Source: Streptosporangium subroseum
Lineage (GTDB): Bacteria > Actinomycetota > Actinomycetes > Streptosporangiales > Streptosporangiaceae
Assembly: GCF_900188345.1 (NCBI RefSeq)
Contig: NZ_FZOD01000001.1
Span: forward strand, 62,001 to 126,000
Length of the DNA: 64,000 nucleotides
Direction: 5' to 3'
Shown piece by piece: positions 1 through 8,364 of the stretch (the first letter of the stretch is position 1; each line of letters opens with the position of its first letter). The notes beneath the pieces were generated by a model, which had not been told where the DNA came from, made no database searches, and saw nothing but the letters and a program-made list of their open reading frames with translations. The translations under genes and the position numbers were made by a program.

Positions 1-85
1 GGATTTCGGGTGCGATTTCTGATAGCTAGCTGGGAGTTTTCTAACAATTAGCTGTATACAGAACTTGTCGCAATAAGACTTTTAT

Positions 86-105
86 GCAGCATTTGATGCT
101 TTTAT
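86..105 (+). terminator. Small AT-rich hairpin at the left edge
   Basis: AGCAT (88-92) pairs with ATGCT (96-100) around a TTG loop and is followed by TTTTA. It reads best as a weak rho-independent terminator for a plus-strand gene lying left of the window. The first 140 bases are much more AT-rich than the rest, and I see no gene in them. Confidence 0.35.
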
Positions 106-143
106 CCCATTCGACCGGATGTCGGAGCTGCCGTTGATCATGG

Positions 144-1538
144 CTAGTCGGGGATGTTCCACTCCAGCTCGCCGTCGACCACCTCCGGCTTCCAGTAACC
201 GATGAACCCGCCGGTCTCCAGGGCGTTCGCGGTCGCCTTCAGCAGCTCGTAGTACGAGCCGATCCGGATCTCCCCCGGTGTGAAGCTCATCGTGCCCTCG
301 TTGTCGGTGTCCCCGACGTCGCCCACCACCGAGTCGATCACCAGATGGTTGCCGCTCCCGTCGGCACCGATCGGGATCATCCGCCCGTCCCACGAGTCCG
401 ATCGCGGATCGTCGCTCCTCTCCTCCCCATCAGCCTCACACAGCCCTCGCCAGGTGTCGCGGATACCGCGAACCCCCTGGTTCTCGCTGTCGAGAAAGCC
501 GAAAGCCCAGGTGTCCTCCACGGAGACGGCTCCGTCATGACGGAGCAGGGAGGCCCGAAGGTCGTCGGGGAACCGCAGGCCCATCTGCGCCTCCGCGACC
601 GCGATCGTCCGGGCCTTGCCGGGCCTGCCGAGCGTGAGACGGGTCTTGGGGGCGTTGGTCTTCAGCCACGTCTCGATCCGCCGCCACTGCCGGTTGACCG
701 CCCGGGTCACCCCCGGACTGACGGCTCGCACCCTCGGCGCCCGGACCTCCGGCCGGCAGTCCGCGTCCGCGACCGGCTCGCGGACCGGGACCGGCTCCTC
801 GCCGACCGGCATTTCGTCGGAGGGGACCTCCTCCAGCGTCCCCACGCTGTCCAGGCCGCCCGGGTCGACGTATGTGGAAACCGGGGCGTCCGACCCTTCC
901 GCGACTGACCCCACATCGATCAGACATTGGCCGAACGTGCGTATCAGGCCATACGTCCCCTCGGCCGCCAGGTCATCTGGCCTTTCTCCTGCCAAGTTGT
1001 CCGGCATTTCGGGACACAAGTCGTTGTCAGGCTCGTCCGGCCTCCAGTCGGAGGTTCCCACGAAGGCCGCCGACTCCTCGACGGTCTCCACCTCCTTCGA
1101 GAAGGCCGTGTTCTCGAGGACCTGCGTGCCGAAGACCAGGAGGCACAGCGCGAGCCCGACAACGCCCCATAGGAGCGGACGGTTCCGGGTGATCTCGCTC
1201 AGGGAAAATCGCGGCAGGGGGTCCCTGGAGAACCCCTTCGGAGTGGACCGCCCGGCGGCATAACGCGCAAGGTAGTCGCCGGTGGGGAGGCCCAGGATCG
1301 GGACCGGAGGCCACGGCGAATCGGACGCGCTCCCGGTCTCCCCCGCCTCGCTCACCCTGTCCCCGGCCGCAATCCCGGGACCCCGGGACGCGTTGTCCCC
1401 AGGACCCTCAGCCGCGCCTCCAGGAATCGCCGGGCCTTGCCGCGCTGGGCGCAGGCGCAGGACCGTCGCGACGATCGCCGCCACCGCGGCGACCACGAGC
1501 GCGAACCGTACCCAGCGGGAGGTGATCAACTTCAGCAC
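144..1538 (-). CDS. SMI1/KNR4 family protein with two membrane segments
   Basis: 464 residues. Hydrophobic segments lie at about 10-28 and 121-140, separated and followed by Gly/Pro/Asp/Glu-rich linkers. The last 180 residues form a SMI1/KNR4 (SUKH-type) domain: a region around VNRQWRRIETWL, then LGLRFPDD-like and LLRHDG-like motifs, and IPIGADGSGNHLVID. SUKH domains occur in cell-wall regulators, immunity proteins and many actinobacterial orphans; here no toxin gene is adjacent, so an immunity role is unsupported. The start is GTG at 1538, six bases after a TACTCT box on the minus strand, which suggests a leaderless message. The domain call is good; the cellular role is unknown. Confidence 0.8.
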   Translation of the reverse strand: MLKLITSRWVRFALVVAAVAAIVATVLRLRPARQGPAIPGGAAEGPGDNASRGPGIAAGDRVSEAGETGSASDSPWPPVPILGLPTGDYLARYAAGRSTPKGFSRDPLPRFSLSEITRNRPLLWGVVGLALCLLVFGTQVLENTAFSKEVETVEESAAFVGTSDWRPDEPDNDLCPEMPDNLAGERPDDLAAEGTYGLIRTFGQCLIDVGSVAEGSDAPVSTYVDPGGLDSVGTLEEVPSDEMPVGEEPVPVREPVADADCRPEVRAPRVRAVSPGVTRAVNRQWRRIETWLKTNAPKTRLTLGRPGKARTIAVAEAQMGLRFPDDLRASLLRHDGAVSVEDTWAFGFLDSENQGVRGIRDTWRGLCEADGEERSDDPRSDSWDGRMIPIGADGSGNHLVIDSVVGDVGDTDNEGTMSFTPGEIRIGSYYELLKATANALETGGFIGYWKPEVVDGELEWNIPD

Positions 1539-1544
1539 CGGGGC

Positions 1545-1587
1545 AGAGTATCCCGAAATGAGCTTGTTTCATGATGCCCACTAGGGT
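1545..1587. promoter_or_regulatory. Two back-to-back leaderless -10 boxes
   Basis: On the minus strand TACTCT (1550-1545) sits 6 nt before the GTG of the SMI1 gene. On the plus strand TAGGGT (1582-1587) sits 7 nt before the ATG at 1595. Both match the actinobacterial TAnnnT -10 with transcription starting at the first base of the start codon. The divergent promoters share 56 bp. Confidence 0.6.
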
Positions 1588-1594
1588 CAAACAC

Positions 1595-2593
1595 ATGGAA
1601 TTCCGTCACCTTGGCCGAAGCGGTCTCATCGTCAGCGAGATCAGCTACGGCAACTGGATCACCCACGGTTCCCAGGTCGAGGAGGACGCCGCCAAGCAGT
1701 GCGTGCAGGCCGCCCTCGACGAGGGAATCACCACCTTCGACACCGCCGATGTCTACGCGGGCACCAGGGCGGAGGAAGTGCTCGGCCGGGCGCTGAAGGG
1801 CGTCCGCCGTGAGTCCCTGGAGATTCTCACCAAGGTCTACTGGCCCACCGGCACGGGCCGCAACGACCGCGGGCTTTCCCGCAAGCACATCACCGAGTCC
1901 ATCCACGGCTCGCTGCGGCGTCTGCAGACCGACTACGTCGACCTGTACCAGGCTCACCGCTTCGACAACGAGACGCCGATGGAGGAGACCCTCAAGACCT
2001 TCGACGACCTCGTACGGCAGGGCAAGGTCCTCTATGTCGGCGTCAGCGAGTGGAATGCCGACCAGATCTCCCGGGCTCTGAAGATCGCCGATGAGATGGG
2101 CTTCGACCGTCTGGTCTCCAACCAGCCGCAGTACTCGATGTTGTGGCGGGTCATTGAGTCCGAGATCGTGCCGCTGAGCGAGAAGGAGGGGGTCAGCCAG
2201 ATCGTCTTCTCCCCGATCGCCCAGGGTGTGCTCACCGGTAAGTATCTGCCGGGCCAGCCGCCGCCCTCCGGCTCCCGGGCCACCGACCCGTCCGGTAGCA
2301 ACATGATCGCCAGGCTGTTGAACGACGACGTGCTCGCCCGCGTCCAGGAGTTGAAGCCGATCGCCGCCGACCTCGGCCTGAGCATGGCCCAGCTCGCCGT
2401 GGCCTGGGTGTTGCAGAACCCGAACGTGGCCTCCGCCATCGTCGGGGCGACCAGGCCGGAGCAGGTCCATGACAACGTCAAGGCGTCGGGCGTGAAGCTG
2501 GACACCGACGTGCTGAAGAAGATCGACGATGTTCTTGGCTCGATCGTCGAGCGGGACCCCGCCAAGACCGTCAGCCCCGAGAAGCGCCCGTAA
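1595..2593 (+). CDS. Aldo/keto reductase
   Basis: 332 residues from ATG 1595; an in-frame ATG at 1571 is possible but lies upstream of the -10 box. NADPH-dependent oxidoreductase with a TIM barrel. The catalytic tetrad is visible: D49 and Y54 in FDTADVYAG, K80 in ILTKVYW and H121 in YQAHRFD. GVSEWNADQI and NQPQYSML, and the C-terminal AIVGATRPEQVHDN segment that contacts the cofactor, fit the Kv-beta/YghZ-like branch of the family. The substrate cannot be read from sequence. It is probably transcribed alone: it has its own leaderless promoter and a strong terminator directly downstream. Confidence 0.92.
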   Translation: MEFRHLGRSGLIVSEISYGNWITHGSQVEEDAAKQCVQAALDEGITTFDTADVYAGTRAEEVLGRALKGVRRESLEILTKVYWPTGTGRNDRGLSRKHITESIHGSLRRLQTDYVDLYQAHRFDNETPMEETLKTFDDLVRQGKVLYVGVSEWNADQISRALKIADEMGFDRLVSNQPQYSMLWRVIESEIVPLSEKEGVSQIVFSPIAQGVLTGKYLPGQPPPSGSRATDPSGSNMIARLLNDDVLARVQELKPIAADLGLSMAQLAVAWVLQNPNVASAIVGATRPEQVHDNVKASGVKLDTDVLKKIDDVLGSIVERDPAKTVSPEKRP

Positions 2594-2607
2594 TCATCGC
2601 AATAAAT

Positions 2608-2653
2608 AAAACCCCTTGAGTTTTCCCGTTGACGGGGAAACTCAAGGGGTTTT
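2608..2653. terminator. Bidirectional rho-independent terminator
   Basis: A 22-bp stem with one G-T pair: AAAACCCCTTGAG... at 2608-2629 against ...CTCAAGGGGTTTT at 2632-2653, with a two-base loop. The A run on the left and T run on the right let it work on both strands. It separates the aldo/keto reductase (plus) from the small gene ending at 2659 (minus). Confidence 0.9.
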
Positions 2654-2658
2654 CTCGT

Positions 2659-2865
2659 TCATTCGGAGCGCAGTGACATCTTCTCGTATTCGACCCGGTC
2701 ACCTTCAAGCAAGGTGACCTTCTCAACACCGGATTCCAGCAGCTCACGCCAGCTCTCGCCAAGCCAGGACTCGGCATCGGCCTGACTTGGGAACATGTCG
2801 GACGGCAAAACTCCCTCAGTTACCTCGCCACCATTTGCGTTTTCATAACGCCAGTGCCAAGTCAT
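2659..2865 (-). CDS. Small conserved hypothetical protein (68 aa)
   Basis: Acidic 68-residue protein beginning MTWHWRYENANGGEV, with a W-rich N-terminus and DAESWLGESWRELLESG in the middle. I recognise the MTWHWRYE type as a short conserved protein of actinomycetes with no assigned function. It has a good ribosome site (AAAGGAG, 9 nt before ATG) and its own terminator at 2608-2653, both arguing for a real gene. It has no signal peptide and no membrane segment. Confidence 0.75.
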   Translation of the reverse strand: MTWHWRYENANGGEVTEGVLPSDMFPSQADAESWLGESWRELLESGVEKVTLLEGDRVEYEKMSLRSE

Positions 2866-3049
2866 GCAATACGCTCCTTTTACGGGTCTTGCTGGTGCCC
2901 CCTCGACGGCTCAACGAACCCTACCTCTCAAAGGCGCCCCGAGCGTGGAGCCAAAAATCATGCCGCCCACATCGGCCAGATCGGGCGCCCGTACGCTGAG
3001 GCCATCAACAACCCCGATCCGAAGGCCGGGGCATCCTCGGGAGGGCTCG

Positions 3050-4255
3050 GTGAAGGTCCTGATCTCCGGTACGGCGGGAGCGGGCGGCTGGCCGTTTCCG
3101 GGCTGCGGGTGCGCCTCCTGCGCCCGCCTGGTCCACGGCCATCGCCGCCCCACCGCGATCGTCCTGGCCGACTCCGTACGACTTCCCCTCGCCGGCCCGC
3201 TCCCCTCCGGCTACCGGACCGCAACCGGCGCCGACGGCCTCACCGTCACCACACCCGACGGTGACCGGATCCTCTACGCGGCCCCGCTCCCCGCCTCTCC
3301 CCCAGGCCGGTACGGCGAGCGGACCGAGCCGCGAAGCCCCGCGCTGACGGACAACCGGCAGAAGACGCCGGGCCAAGGGGCACCGACTCAGGAAGTGCAT
3401 GGTCAGAAGGCGCTGGACCTGGTTCTGGTGGACGTGCTGGACCGGCCGGAGCGTCTGGGAGACCTGCGCCGCAGAGGCCTGGTCGGCGAGCGGACCCATG
3501 TCGTGGCCGTGGACATCGATCACCGGGTGCCGACGGAGACCGAGCTGACCCGGCGAGCCGCGCTGTGGGGGGTGCGTGCCGTACCGGACGGAACGGTCAT
3601 CGACACCCGGGAGCCCGTGCCTCCCCTGCCCCCGCTCCCTCGCAGGACCCTGTTGCTGGGTGGGTCACGGTCAGGAAAGTCCGCGGAGGCCGAGCTCCGG
3701 CTGGCTGCCGAGCCCGAGGTCCTCTATGTCGCCACCGGTCCCTCCGGCGGCGACGATCCCGAGTGGCGGCGCAGGATCGACGCGCACCGGGACCGCAGGC
3801 CCGCTCACTGGGACACGGTCGAGACCACCGATCTTGTCGGCCTGTTGCGGACCGTCACAACCCCGATGCTGATCGACGGGCTCGGCACATGGGTCGCCGC
3901 GGTCTTCGACGAGTGCGACGCCTGGACGGACGAAGGCAGCACGAACAGCACGTACGACAAGAACAGCGGGAACGACGGAAACGACGAGAACAGCGGGACC
4001 GACAAGGGCGGCGGGAACAGCGGGGATGCCAGGGACGCGGTCACGGCCCGATGCGACGAATTGGTCGCAGCCTGGCGGCAGACCCGTGCCCGCGTCGTGG
4101 CGGTCTCCGACGAGGTCGGCCTCGGTGTGGTGCCCGCCACCTCCAGCGGCCGGATGTTCCGCGATGTCCTCGGACGCCTGAACCAGCGTCTCGCCCTCGA
4201 ATCCGAGGACGTCGCCCTGGTCGTCTCCGGCCGCCTTCTCTCCCTCCCCATCTGA
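3050..4255 (+). CDS. cobU: CobU-type cobinamide kinase/guanylyltransferase with extra N-terminal domain
   Basis: 401 residues from GTG 3050 (GGGAGG five bases upstream). The C-terminal half is adenosylcobinamide kinase / adenosylcobinamide-phosphate guanylyltransferase, which converts adenosylcobinamide to its GDP form. It has the P-loop GGSRSGKS near residue 204, VATGPS, IDAHRDRRPAHW with the guanylylated His, LIDGLGTWV, and VSDEVGLGVVP with the NQRLA end. The first ~190 residues (GTAGAGGWPFPGCGCASC) resemble the N-terminus of PhnP/PqqB-like metallo-beta-lactamase folds, but I see no HxHxDH metal motif; such fusions occur in other actinomycetes. An Asn/Gly/Asp/Lys-rich insertion of about 35 residues (3928-4035) interrupts the kinase domain. 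cobS follows. Confidence 0.9.
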   Translation: MKVLISGTAGAGGWPFPGCGCASCARLVHGHRRPTAIVLADSVRLPLAGPLPSGYRTATGADGLTVTTPDGDRILYAAPLPASPPGRYGERTEPRSPALTDNRQKTPGQGAPTQEVHGQKALDLVLVDVLDRPERLGDLRRRGLVGERTHVVAVDIDHRVPTETELTRRAALWGVRAVPDGTVIDTREPVPPLPPLPRRTLLLGGSRSGKSAEAELRLAAEPEVLYVATGPSGGDDPEWRRRIDAHRDRRPAHWDTVETTDLVGLLRTVTTPMLIDGLGTWVAAVFDECDAWTDEGSTNSTYDKNSGNDGNDENSGTDKGGGNSGDARDAVTARCDELVAAWRQTRARVVAVSDEVGLGVVPATSSGRMFRDVLGRLNQRLALESEDVALVVSGRLLSLPI

Positions 4256-4290
4256 CCGGCCCCGGGATCGCCCATCCCGCAAGAACATCC

Positions 4291-4413
4291 GGCCCGCCCA
4301 ATCCAGAACCACCCACCCCACGACAACCTCCGATCGGCCCGCTCTGGAACGGCTCACCCCACGACAACCTCAGGCCCGTCCACCTCGGAACTGCCCGTCC
4401 TACGACAACGTCC
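4291..4413 (+). repeat. Degenerate ~40-bp tandem repeat, three copies
   Basis: Three units begin GGCCCG at 4291, 4337 and 4373, and each ends in a CCYACGACAACSTC-like core. They fill the space between cobU and cobS. Copies 1 and 2 share CCCACGACAACCTC exactly; copy 3 has two changes. Confidence 0.6.
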
Positions 4414-4490
4414 ACGCAGGATAAGAAGGAAACGGAGGCGGGGACACCCACGCTCGCCGTGAGGCATGCCGTGAGAGGCGGCCTCCGGGC

Positions 4491-4496
4491 TACGAT
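4491..4496 (+). promoter_or_regulatory. Leaderless -10 box of cobS
   Basis: TACGAT lies 8 nt before the GTG at 4505 and there is no Shine-Dalgarno sequence in between, so cobS probably has its own leaderless transcript. Confidence 0.5.
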
Positions 4497-4504
4497 CACC
4501 GATC

Positions 4505-5455
4505 GTGTCTGAAACGCCGCCTTCCGAGAGTTCGTCCACGTTCGCCGACGGGATCCGTCTCGCGGTCGGCACGTTGAGTGTTTTCCCGGTCCGTCCGGGG
4601 GTGGTCGATCGCCGGGCCGGTGGGATCGCGATGACGGTCGCACCGATCGTGGGGGTGCTGCTCGGTGCCGTCGCCGGGGTGGTGCTCACGCTGGCACTGG
4701 AGCTGGGGATCACCCCGCTTCCGGCGTCGGTGCTGGCGGTGGGGACCCTGGCACTGCTCACCCGGGGACTCCACCTGGACGGGCTGGCCGATCTCGCGGA
4801 CGGGCTGGGCAGCGGCAAGCCCGCCGAGCAGGCACTGGACATCATGAAACGGTCCGACATCGGCCCGTTCGGCGTCGTGACGCTGGTCTTCACCCTGCTG
4901 ATCCAGGTCGGGACGTTGACGCAGGCCACCACCGCGGGGGTGGGCCCGATCGCGCTGGTCGCGGCCTGCGTGACGGGAAGGCTCGCCCTCACCTGGGCCT
5001 GCCTCGTGGGCATCCCCTCGGCCCGCCCGGGCGGACTCGGCTCGATGGTCGCGGGCACCGTGCGGCGAGGCGTCGCGCTGGTCATGACCGTCCTCGTGCT
5101 CGCCGGAACGGCGGCCGTGGCCTTCTTTCACTTCAGCGACGTCCTCGCGTCGCGGCTGCCGGATTCACGGTTTGAGGTCTTCCTCTCGCCTCCCAGCGGG
5201 TACGGCCTCTTCGAGGGGACCGGCATGGCGGGCGCGTCTGACGGTCCCGGCCTTCTTCTGGGAGATCCGGCAGCCGGGAGTGGACTACCGGTGTTCTGGG
5301 GCTTCCCCGTGGCCGTCCTCGTGGGACTGCTTGCGGCCTGGGTCCTGCGGAGAAGGGCCGTACGGCGGCTCGGCGGGATCACGGGAGACGTGCTCGGTGC
5401 TCTCGTCGAGACCGCCACAGCCGCAGCCCTGGTGGCCTGCGTCATCATCGCCTGA
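4505..5455 (+). CDS. cobS: Adenosylcobinamide-GDP ribazoletransferase (cobalamin synthase)
   Basis: 316-residue integral membrane enzyme that joins adenosylcobinamide-GDP to alpha-ribazole (phosphate), the last assembly step of cobalamin. The family signature is clear: GLHLDGLADLADGLGSGKP, then ALDIMKRSDIGPFG, with hydrophobic helices before and after it. It is somewhat longer than usual because of a Pro/Gly/Ser-rich stretch near residues 225-265 before the last helix. The start is GTG, 8 nt after a TACGAT box. It is paired with cobU upstream; cobT is not in the window. Confidence 0.93.
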   Translation: MSETPPSESSSTFADGIRLAVGTLSVFPVRPGVVDRRAGGIAMTVAPIVGVLLGAVAGVVLTLALELGITPLPASVLAVGTLALLTRGLHLDGLADLADGLGSGKPAEQALDIMKRSDIGPFGVVTLVFTLLIQVGTLTQATTAGVGPIALVAACVTGRLALTWACLVGIPSARPGGLGSMVAGTVRRGVALVMTVLVLAGTAAVAFFHFSDVLASRLPDSRFEVFLSPPSGYGLFEGTGMAGASDGPGLLLGDPAAGSGLPVFWGFPVAVLVGLLAAWVLRRRAVRRLGGITGDVLGALVETATAAALVACVIIA

Positions 5456-5497
5456 CCACCCCGGATCTCGCTGAGACCACCCCCGGCCACTCGCCAC

Positions 5498-5748
5498 ACT
5501 CACCACCCCGCTTGGGTCGCCCCCACTCACCAACTCCCTCGGGCCGCCCCGCACTCACCAACTCCCTCGGGCCGCCCCGCACTCACCCGCTCCCTCGGGC
5601 CGCCCCGCACTCACCCGCTCCCTCGGGCCGCCCCGCACTCACCCGCTCCCTCGGGCCGCCCCGCACTCACCCGCTCCCTCGGATCGCCCCGCACTCACCC
5701 GCTCCCTCGGATCGCCCCGCACTCACCCGCTCCCTCGGATCGCCCCAT
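5498..5748 (+). repeat. 28-bp minisatellite, eight exact-length copies
   Basis: Eight head-to-tail 28-bp units fill 5525-5748, preceded by a degenerate 27-bp copy at 5498-5524. The unit is ACTCACC followed by MRCTCCCTC and GGRYCGCCCCGC. Variants are ordered: units 1-2 carry CAA, units 3-5 carry CCG with GGGCC, units 6-8 carry CCG with GGATC. There are no unique spacers, so it is not a CRISPR array. It occupies the space after cobS. Confidence 0.95.
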
Positions 5749-5856
5749 GATCGCCCCGACCGCATATGGGCGGGAAGGAGCTGACCGGGCCTCGGACCGC
5801 AATGGCGGCAGGGAGTGAGCAGGCGGCCGGACCGACCGACGCTCAGGAAGACGGGC

Positions 5857-6777
5857 TCAGACCGCGACAGAGTCGATGTGCCGGATCGGCCGGCTCTTGA
5901 GCAGCACGGCCGAGATGACAGCCAGGAGCGCGGAGCCGACCAGCCCGGTGATCCCGGCGACGAGGTTGGGCGGATCCGCCGCGTCGCCGATGAGCAGGAC
6001 GAGACCGCCCGACGCGTTCAGGGAACCGTGGCCGATCACCGCCGGCCAGACGCTGCCGGAGTAGAGGCGGAGCCAGCCGAGCACGACCCCGAAGACCACA
6101 CAGAAGATGACGAACATGGGCGCGGCCCACGCTCCCAGCTCGGGATAGTTGTAGCCACGCAGGGTGAGCGGGGCGTGCCAGGCCCCCCAGATCACTCCGG
6201 ACACCAGCAGCGCCTTCCAGGTGCCGAGCGGCATCAGCCGAGGCAGGAGCCAACCTCGCCAGCCCCACTCCTCCCCGAAGGCCGGAATCGAGTTGATCAG
6301 TGGGGCGATCAGGACCATCGATACGATCTGCACGGCGAACAGCACCTCGGGCTCCAGCGGAAGCGCCTGCCCCGGGGTAGCGGTGGCCAGACTCTGGCGG
6401 AACAGGCTGAGTCCGCCCAGGTCCACGGAGAGCAGCCCGAGGGCGGCGCTGAGCGCGATCGCCACGACGACCAGCAGCGGGGTGCCGAACCAGGCCAGCG
6501 CGATGAGCGCGAACGTGCGCCCTCGGCGCTCACCCAGGGACAGACCGGTCCGCACGGCCCACTCGCGCCAGGTGGTCCCGGGCTGTCCTTTCCGCCGGCC
6601 GTACAACCGGACGGCGAGGACACCGAGCGTCGGGGTGAGCATCATCGCGAAGCCGACCACCGTGACCATCAGAGAACCGAGGGATGCGCCCGTCAGCCAG
6701 AGGGGAAGGGCGAACAACCAGGACAGGCCGAATGCGAGGAGCAGGAACAGCCAGAGGTCAGCCGAACGACGAGGCAT
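5857..6777 (-). CDS. CPBP family intramembrane metalloprotease
   Basis: 306 residues with about eight hydrophobic segments. The CPBP (Abi/Rce1-like) motifs are present: FGEEWGWRGWLLPRL (motif 1, EExxxR), GVIWGAWHAPLTL (motif 2, His) and VIGHGSLNAS (motif 3). Family members cleave substrates inside the membrane; bacterial substrates are mostly unknown. The start is ATG 6777, preceded by GAAGGTG. It lies downstream of the DUF1648 gene and the GntR regulator on the same strand and may be read with them, although 200 bp of G-rich sequence lies between. Confidence 0.9.
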   Translation of the reverse strand: MPRRSADLWLFLLLAFGLSWLFALPLWLTGASLGSLMVTVVGFAMMLTPTLGVLAVRLYGRRKGQPGTTWREWAVRTGLSLGERRGRTFALIALAWFGTPLLVVVAIALSAALGLLSVDLGGLSLFRQSLATATPGQALPLEPEVLFAVQIVSMVLIAPLINSIPAFGEEWGWRGWLLPRLMPLGTWKALLVSGVIWGAWHAPLTLRGYNYPELGAWAAPMFVIFCVVFGVVLGWLRLYSGSVWPAVIGHGSLNASGGLVLLIGDAADPPNLVAGITGLVGSALLAVISAVLLKSRPIRHIDSVAV

Positions 6778-6815
6778 GACGTTTCACCTTCACAGGAGCC
6801 TTCGGGAGGCTTTCA

Positions 6816-6905
6816 GGGGGTTTGGGGGGCTTCAGGGGGCTTTTGGGAGTCTGGGGGCCTGGAGTCCGGGGGCCTGGAGTCCTGGGGCCGCCCCGCGGGG
6901 GCCTG
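6816..6905 (+). other. G-tract array with quadruplex potential
   Basis: On the plus strand four G runs of 5, 6, 5 and 3 lie within 6816-6847 with loops of 3-5 bases, which fits a G-quadruplex. More G runs follow, including GGGGGCCTGGAGTCC twice in tandem. It sits between the DUF1648 and CPBP genes, so the transcribed RNA is C-rich and any quadruplex would form in the template DNA. Confidence 0.5.
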
Positions 6906-6980
6906 CCGAGGCAGGGGCAGCCCCGGAGCGGGGGCGGTCTGGACGGACGGCTACCGGAACGGGTCGATCGGCACGGGAGG

Positions 6981-8018
6981 TCAGCTCGAACCGGTGCTGG
7001 TGGGCGCTCTGGCGACGAGGGTGTTCAGGAGGGCGGCGCCGTGTTCGGCGTCGTCGATCGAAATGGTGAACCGGCCACCGGAGACGTAGCCCACGACCAG
7101 GCACTCCCCGCTTCGGAGCATGACCGTCGCGGCGCCGGGCATGCCCCGGATGCCCCAGCCGCCCACCTCCCAGGGGGATCGCTCCTCCGACCAGGCTCGC
7201 TGCACCCGCTCGATCGGGATGTGCTTGCGGGGCCGGCGCAGCGGTCCGTAGGAGATCCGCAGGCAGTCTTCGGTGATCTGCACGCGCGCCGAGCTGAAGG
7301 TCAGGGCCAGGAGGCCGGTCACGATCATGATCACTGAGTGAGGCCACAGCGCGTCGTTCCCGTTGAGCAGGGCGACCGCCGCGAAGCCCGCCCCCGCGGC
7401 GAGAAGGGATCCGCCGATCCCGGAGACCCAGCCGTTGCGGACAGAGGAGACCCAGACCGTGCGCTGGCCGGGACGGAGCGGAATCGTCTCCGTCGCGGTG
7501 CCGCTCGATCGCGGGGACTCGTCGGGGCCGGGCCGAGCCGCGAGCGCTCCCAGCCAGCCGCCCAGCAGCATCACGGCGACCACCAACAGGGCGCCCCATG
7601 ACAGGGAGGCGGCTCCCGACCAGGTGGGAACGTCGAGGTTCGCGGAGAGCGTGACCAGTTGCAGTCCCACGAGGAACAGGCCACCGCCGCACAGCAGGGC
7701 GCCGAGGCCCATCCGGCTCGCGCGACGCCGGAGCACCCAGGAGTCGCGGAGGGCGCCCGCGCAGGCCCCGCCGCCGATCAGCACCCATATGCCCACCTGC
7801 AGGGCGAGCAGGACGGCGAAGGGCATCGATCCGTCGGGAGCACCCGACGGACCCCAGTGGGAGGCCATCGGCTCGGGCAGCCGATTCCGCAGCGCCAGGG
7901 GAACGGCGACCAGAACGACGGTCAGCAGCGCGAACCAGCCGACTGCCACGGAAAGGAACCGGCCTCGCAGGCCCATGACGGTTTCCCCTCTAGAGGACCG
8001 GGAGCGGGGCCCGGTCAT
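6981..8018 (-). CDS. DUF1648 domain-containing membrane protein
   Basis: 345 residues from ATG 8018, which overlaps the GntR stop codon as ATGA; an internal ATG at 7976 with GAGGGG upstream is an equally good start (331 aa). The N-terminus has a membrane helix followed by LPEPMASHWGPSGAPDGSMP, the DUF1648 signature. Five or six further hydrophobic segments follow, then a cytosolic tail with a PH-like segment (RISYGPLRRPRKHIPIERV). DUF1648 proteins are often coupled to small GntR regulators, as here. The role is unknown; SdpI-like immunity or signalling is a family-level possibility only. Confidence 0.85.
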   Translation of the reverse strand: MTGPRSRSSRGETVMGLRGRFLSVAVGWFALLTVVLVAVPLALRNRLPEPMASHWGPSGAPDGSMPFAVLLALQVGIWVLIGGGACAGALRDSWVLRRRASRMGLGALLCGGGLFLVGLQLVTLSANLDVPTWSGAASLSWGALLVVAVMLLGGWLGALAARPGPDESPRSSGTATETIPLRPGQRTVWVSSVRNGWVSGIGGSLLAAGAGFAAVALLNGNDALWPHSVIMIVTGLLALTFSSARVQITEDCLRISYGPLRRPRKHIPIERVQRAWSEERSPWEVGGWGIRGMPGAATVMLRSGECLVVGYVSGGRFTISIDDAEHGAALLNTLVARAPTSTGSS

Positions 8019-8362
8019 GAAATTTCCCTGATGAGCTCGATGACGTCGTCGTGGCGGTAGCCGTACTGGCCCGCCTCGGAGAGCAGGGCCCGCAGTTTCT
8101 CCTCGATCACGCTGCGCGGGTCGGGGCGGCTGAGCACGCTCACCCCGCGGCCGCGGCGGAACTCCAGCACGCCCTCGTCGCGCAGGTCGCGCAGGGCACG
8201 CAGGACGGTGTTGGCGTTGATGCCCAGTGCCTCGGCCAGATCGCGGGCGGGCGGGAGCCGGTCTCCGAGTGCGTATGACCCCTCGGCGACGGCTCGTCGG
8301 ATCGCCTCGGCGACCTGCTCGTGCAGGGGCCGGAGATCGTTCAGATCCAGGGTAAGCAACAT
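8015..8362 (-). CDS. GntR family regulator, YtrA-like
   Basis: 115 residues from ATG 8362; a longer frame to 8407 would start inside the operator. Winged helix-turn-helix at about 5-75: LHEQVAEAIRRAVAEGSYALGDRLPPARDLAEALGINANTVLRALRDLRDEGVLEFRRGRG. The short C-terminal tail (about 40 residues) is typical of the YtrA subfamily, whose members usually repress their own operon with membrane proteins or ABC transporters. It is translationally coupled to the DUF1648 gene. The palindromes just upstream suggest autorepression. Confidence 0.9.
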   Translation of the reverse strand: MLLTLDLNDLRPLHEQVAEAIRRAVAEGSYALGDRLPPARDLAEALGINANTVLRALRDLRDEGVLEFRRGRGVSVLSRPDPRSVIEEKLRALLSEAGQYGYRHDDVIELIREIS

Positions 8363-8364
8363 AG

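Noticed and set aside
2880..3049. Cobalamin riboswitch upstream of cobU
   Set aside because: I looked for a B12-box-like sequence and the usual conserved junctions and found none.
5525..5748. Possible CRISPR array
   Set aside because: Units are contiguous without unique spacers and no cas gene is near.
5512..5784. Open frame across the 28-bp minisatellite
   Set aside because: The frame exists because the G+C-rich repeat lacks stops; the unit is not a multiple of three, there is no ribosome site and the product is a Pro/His/Ser-rich shadow.
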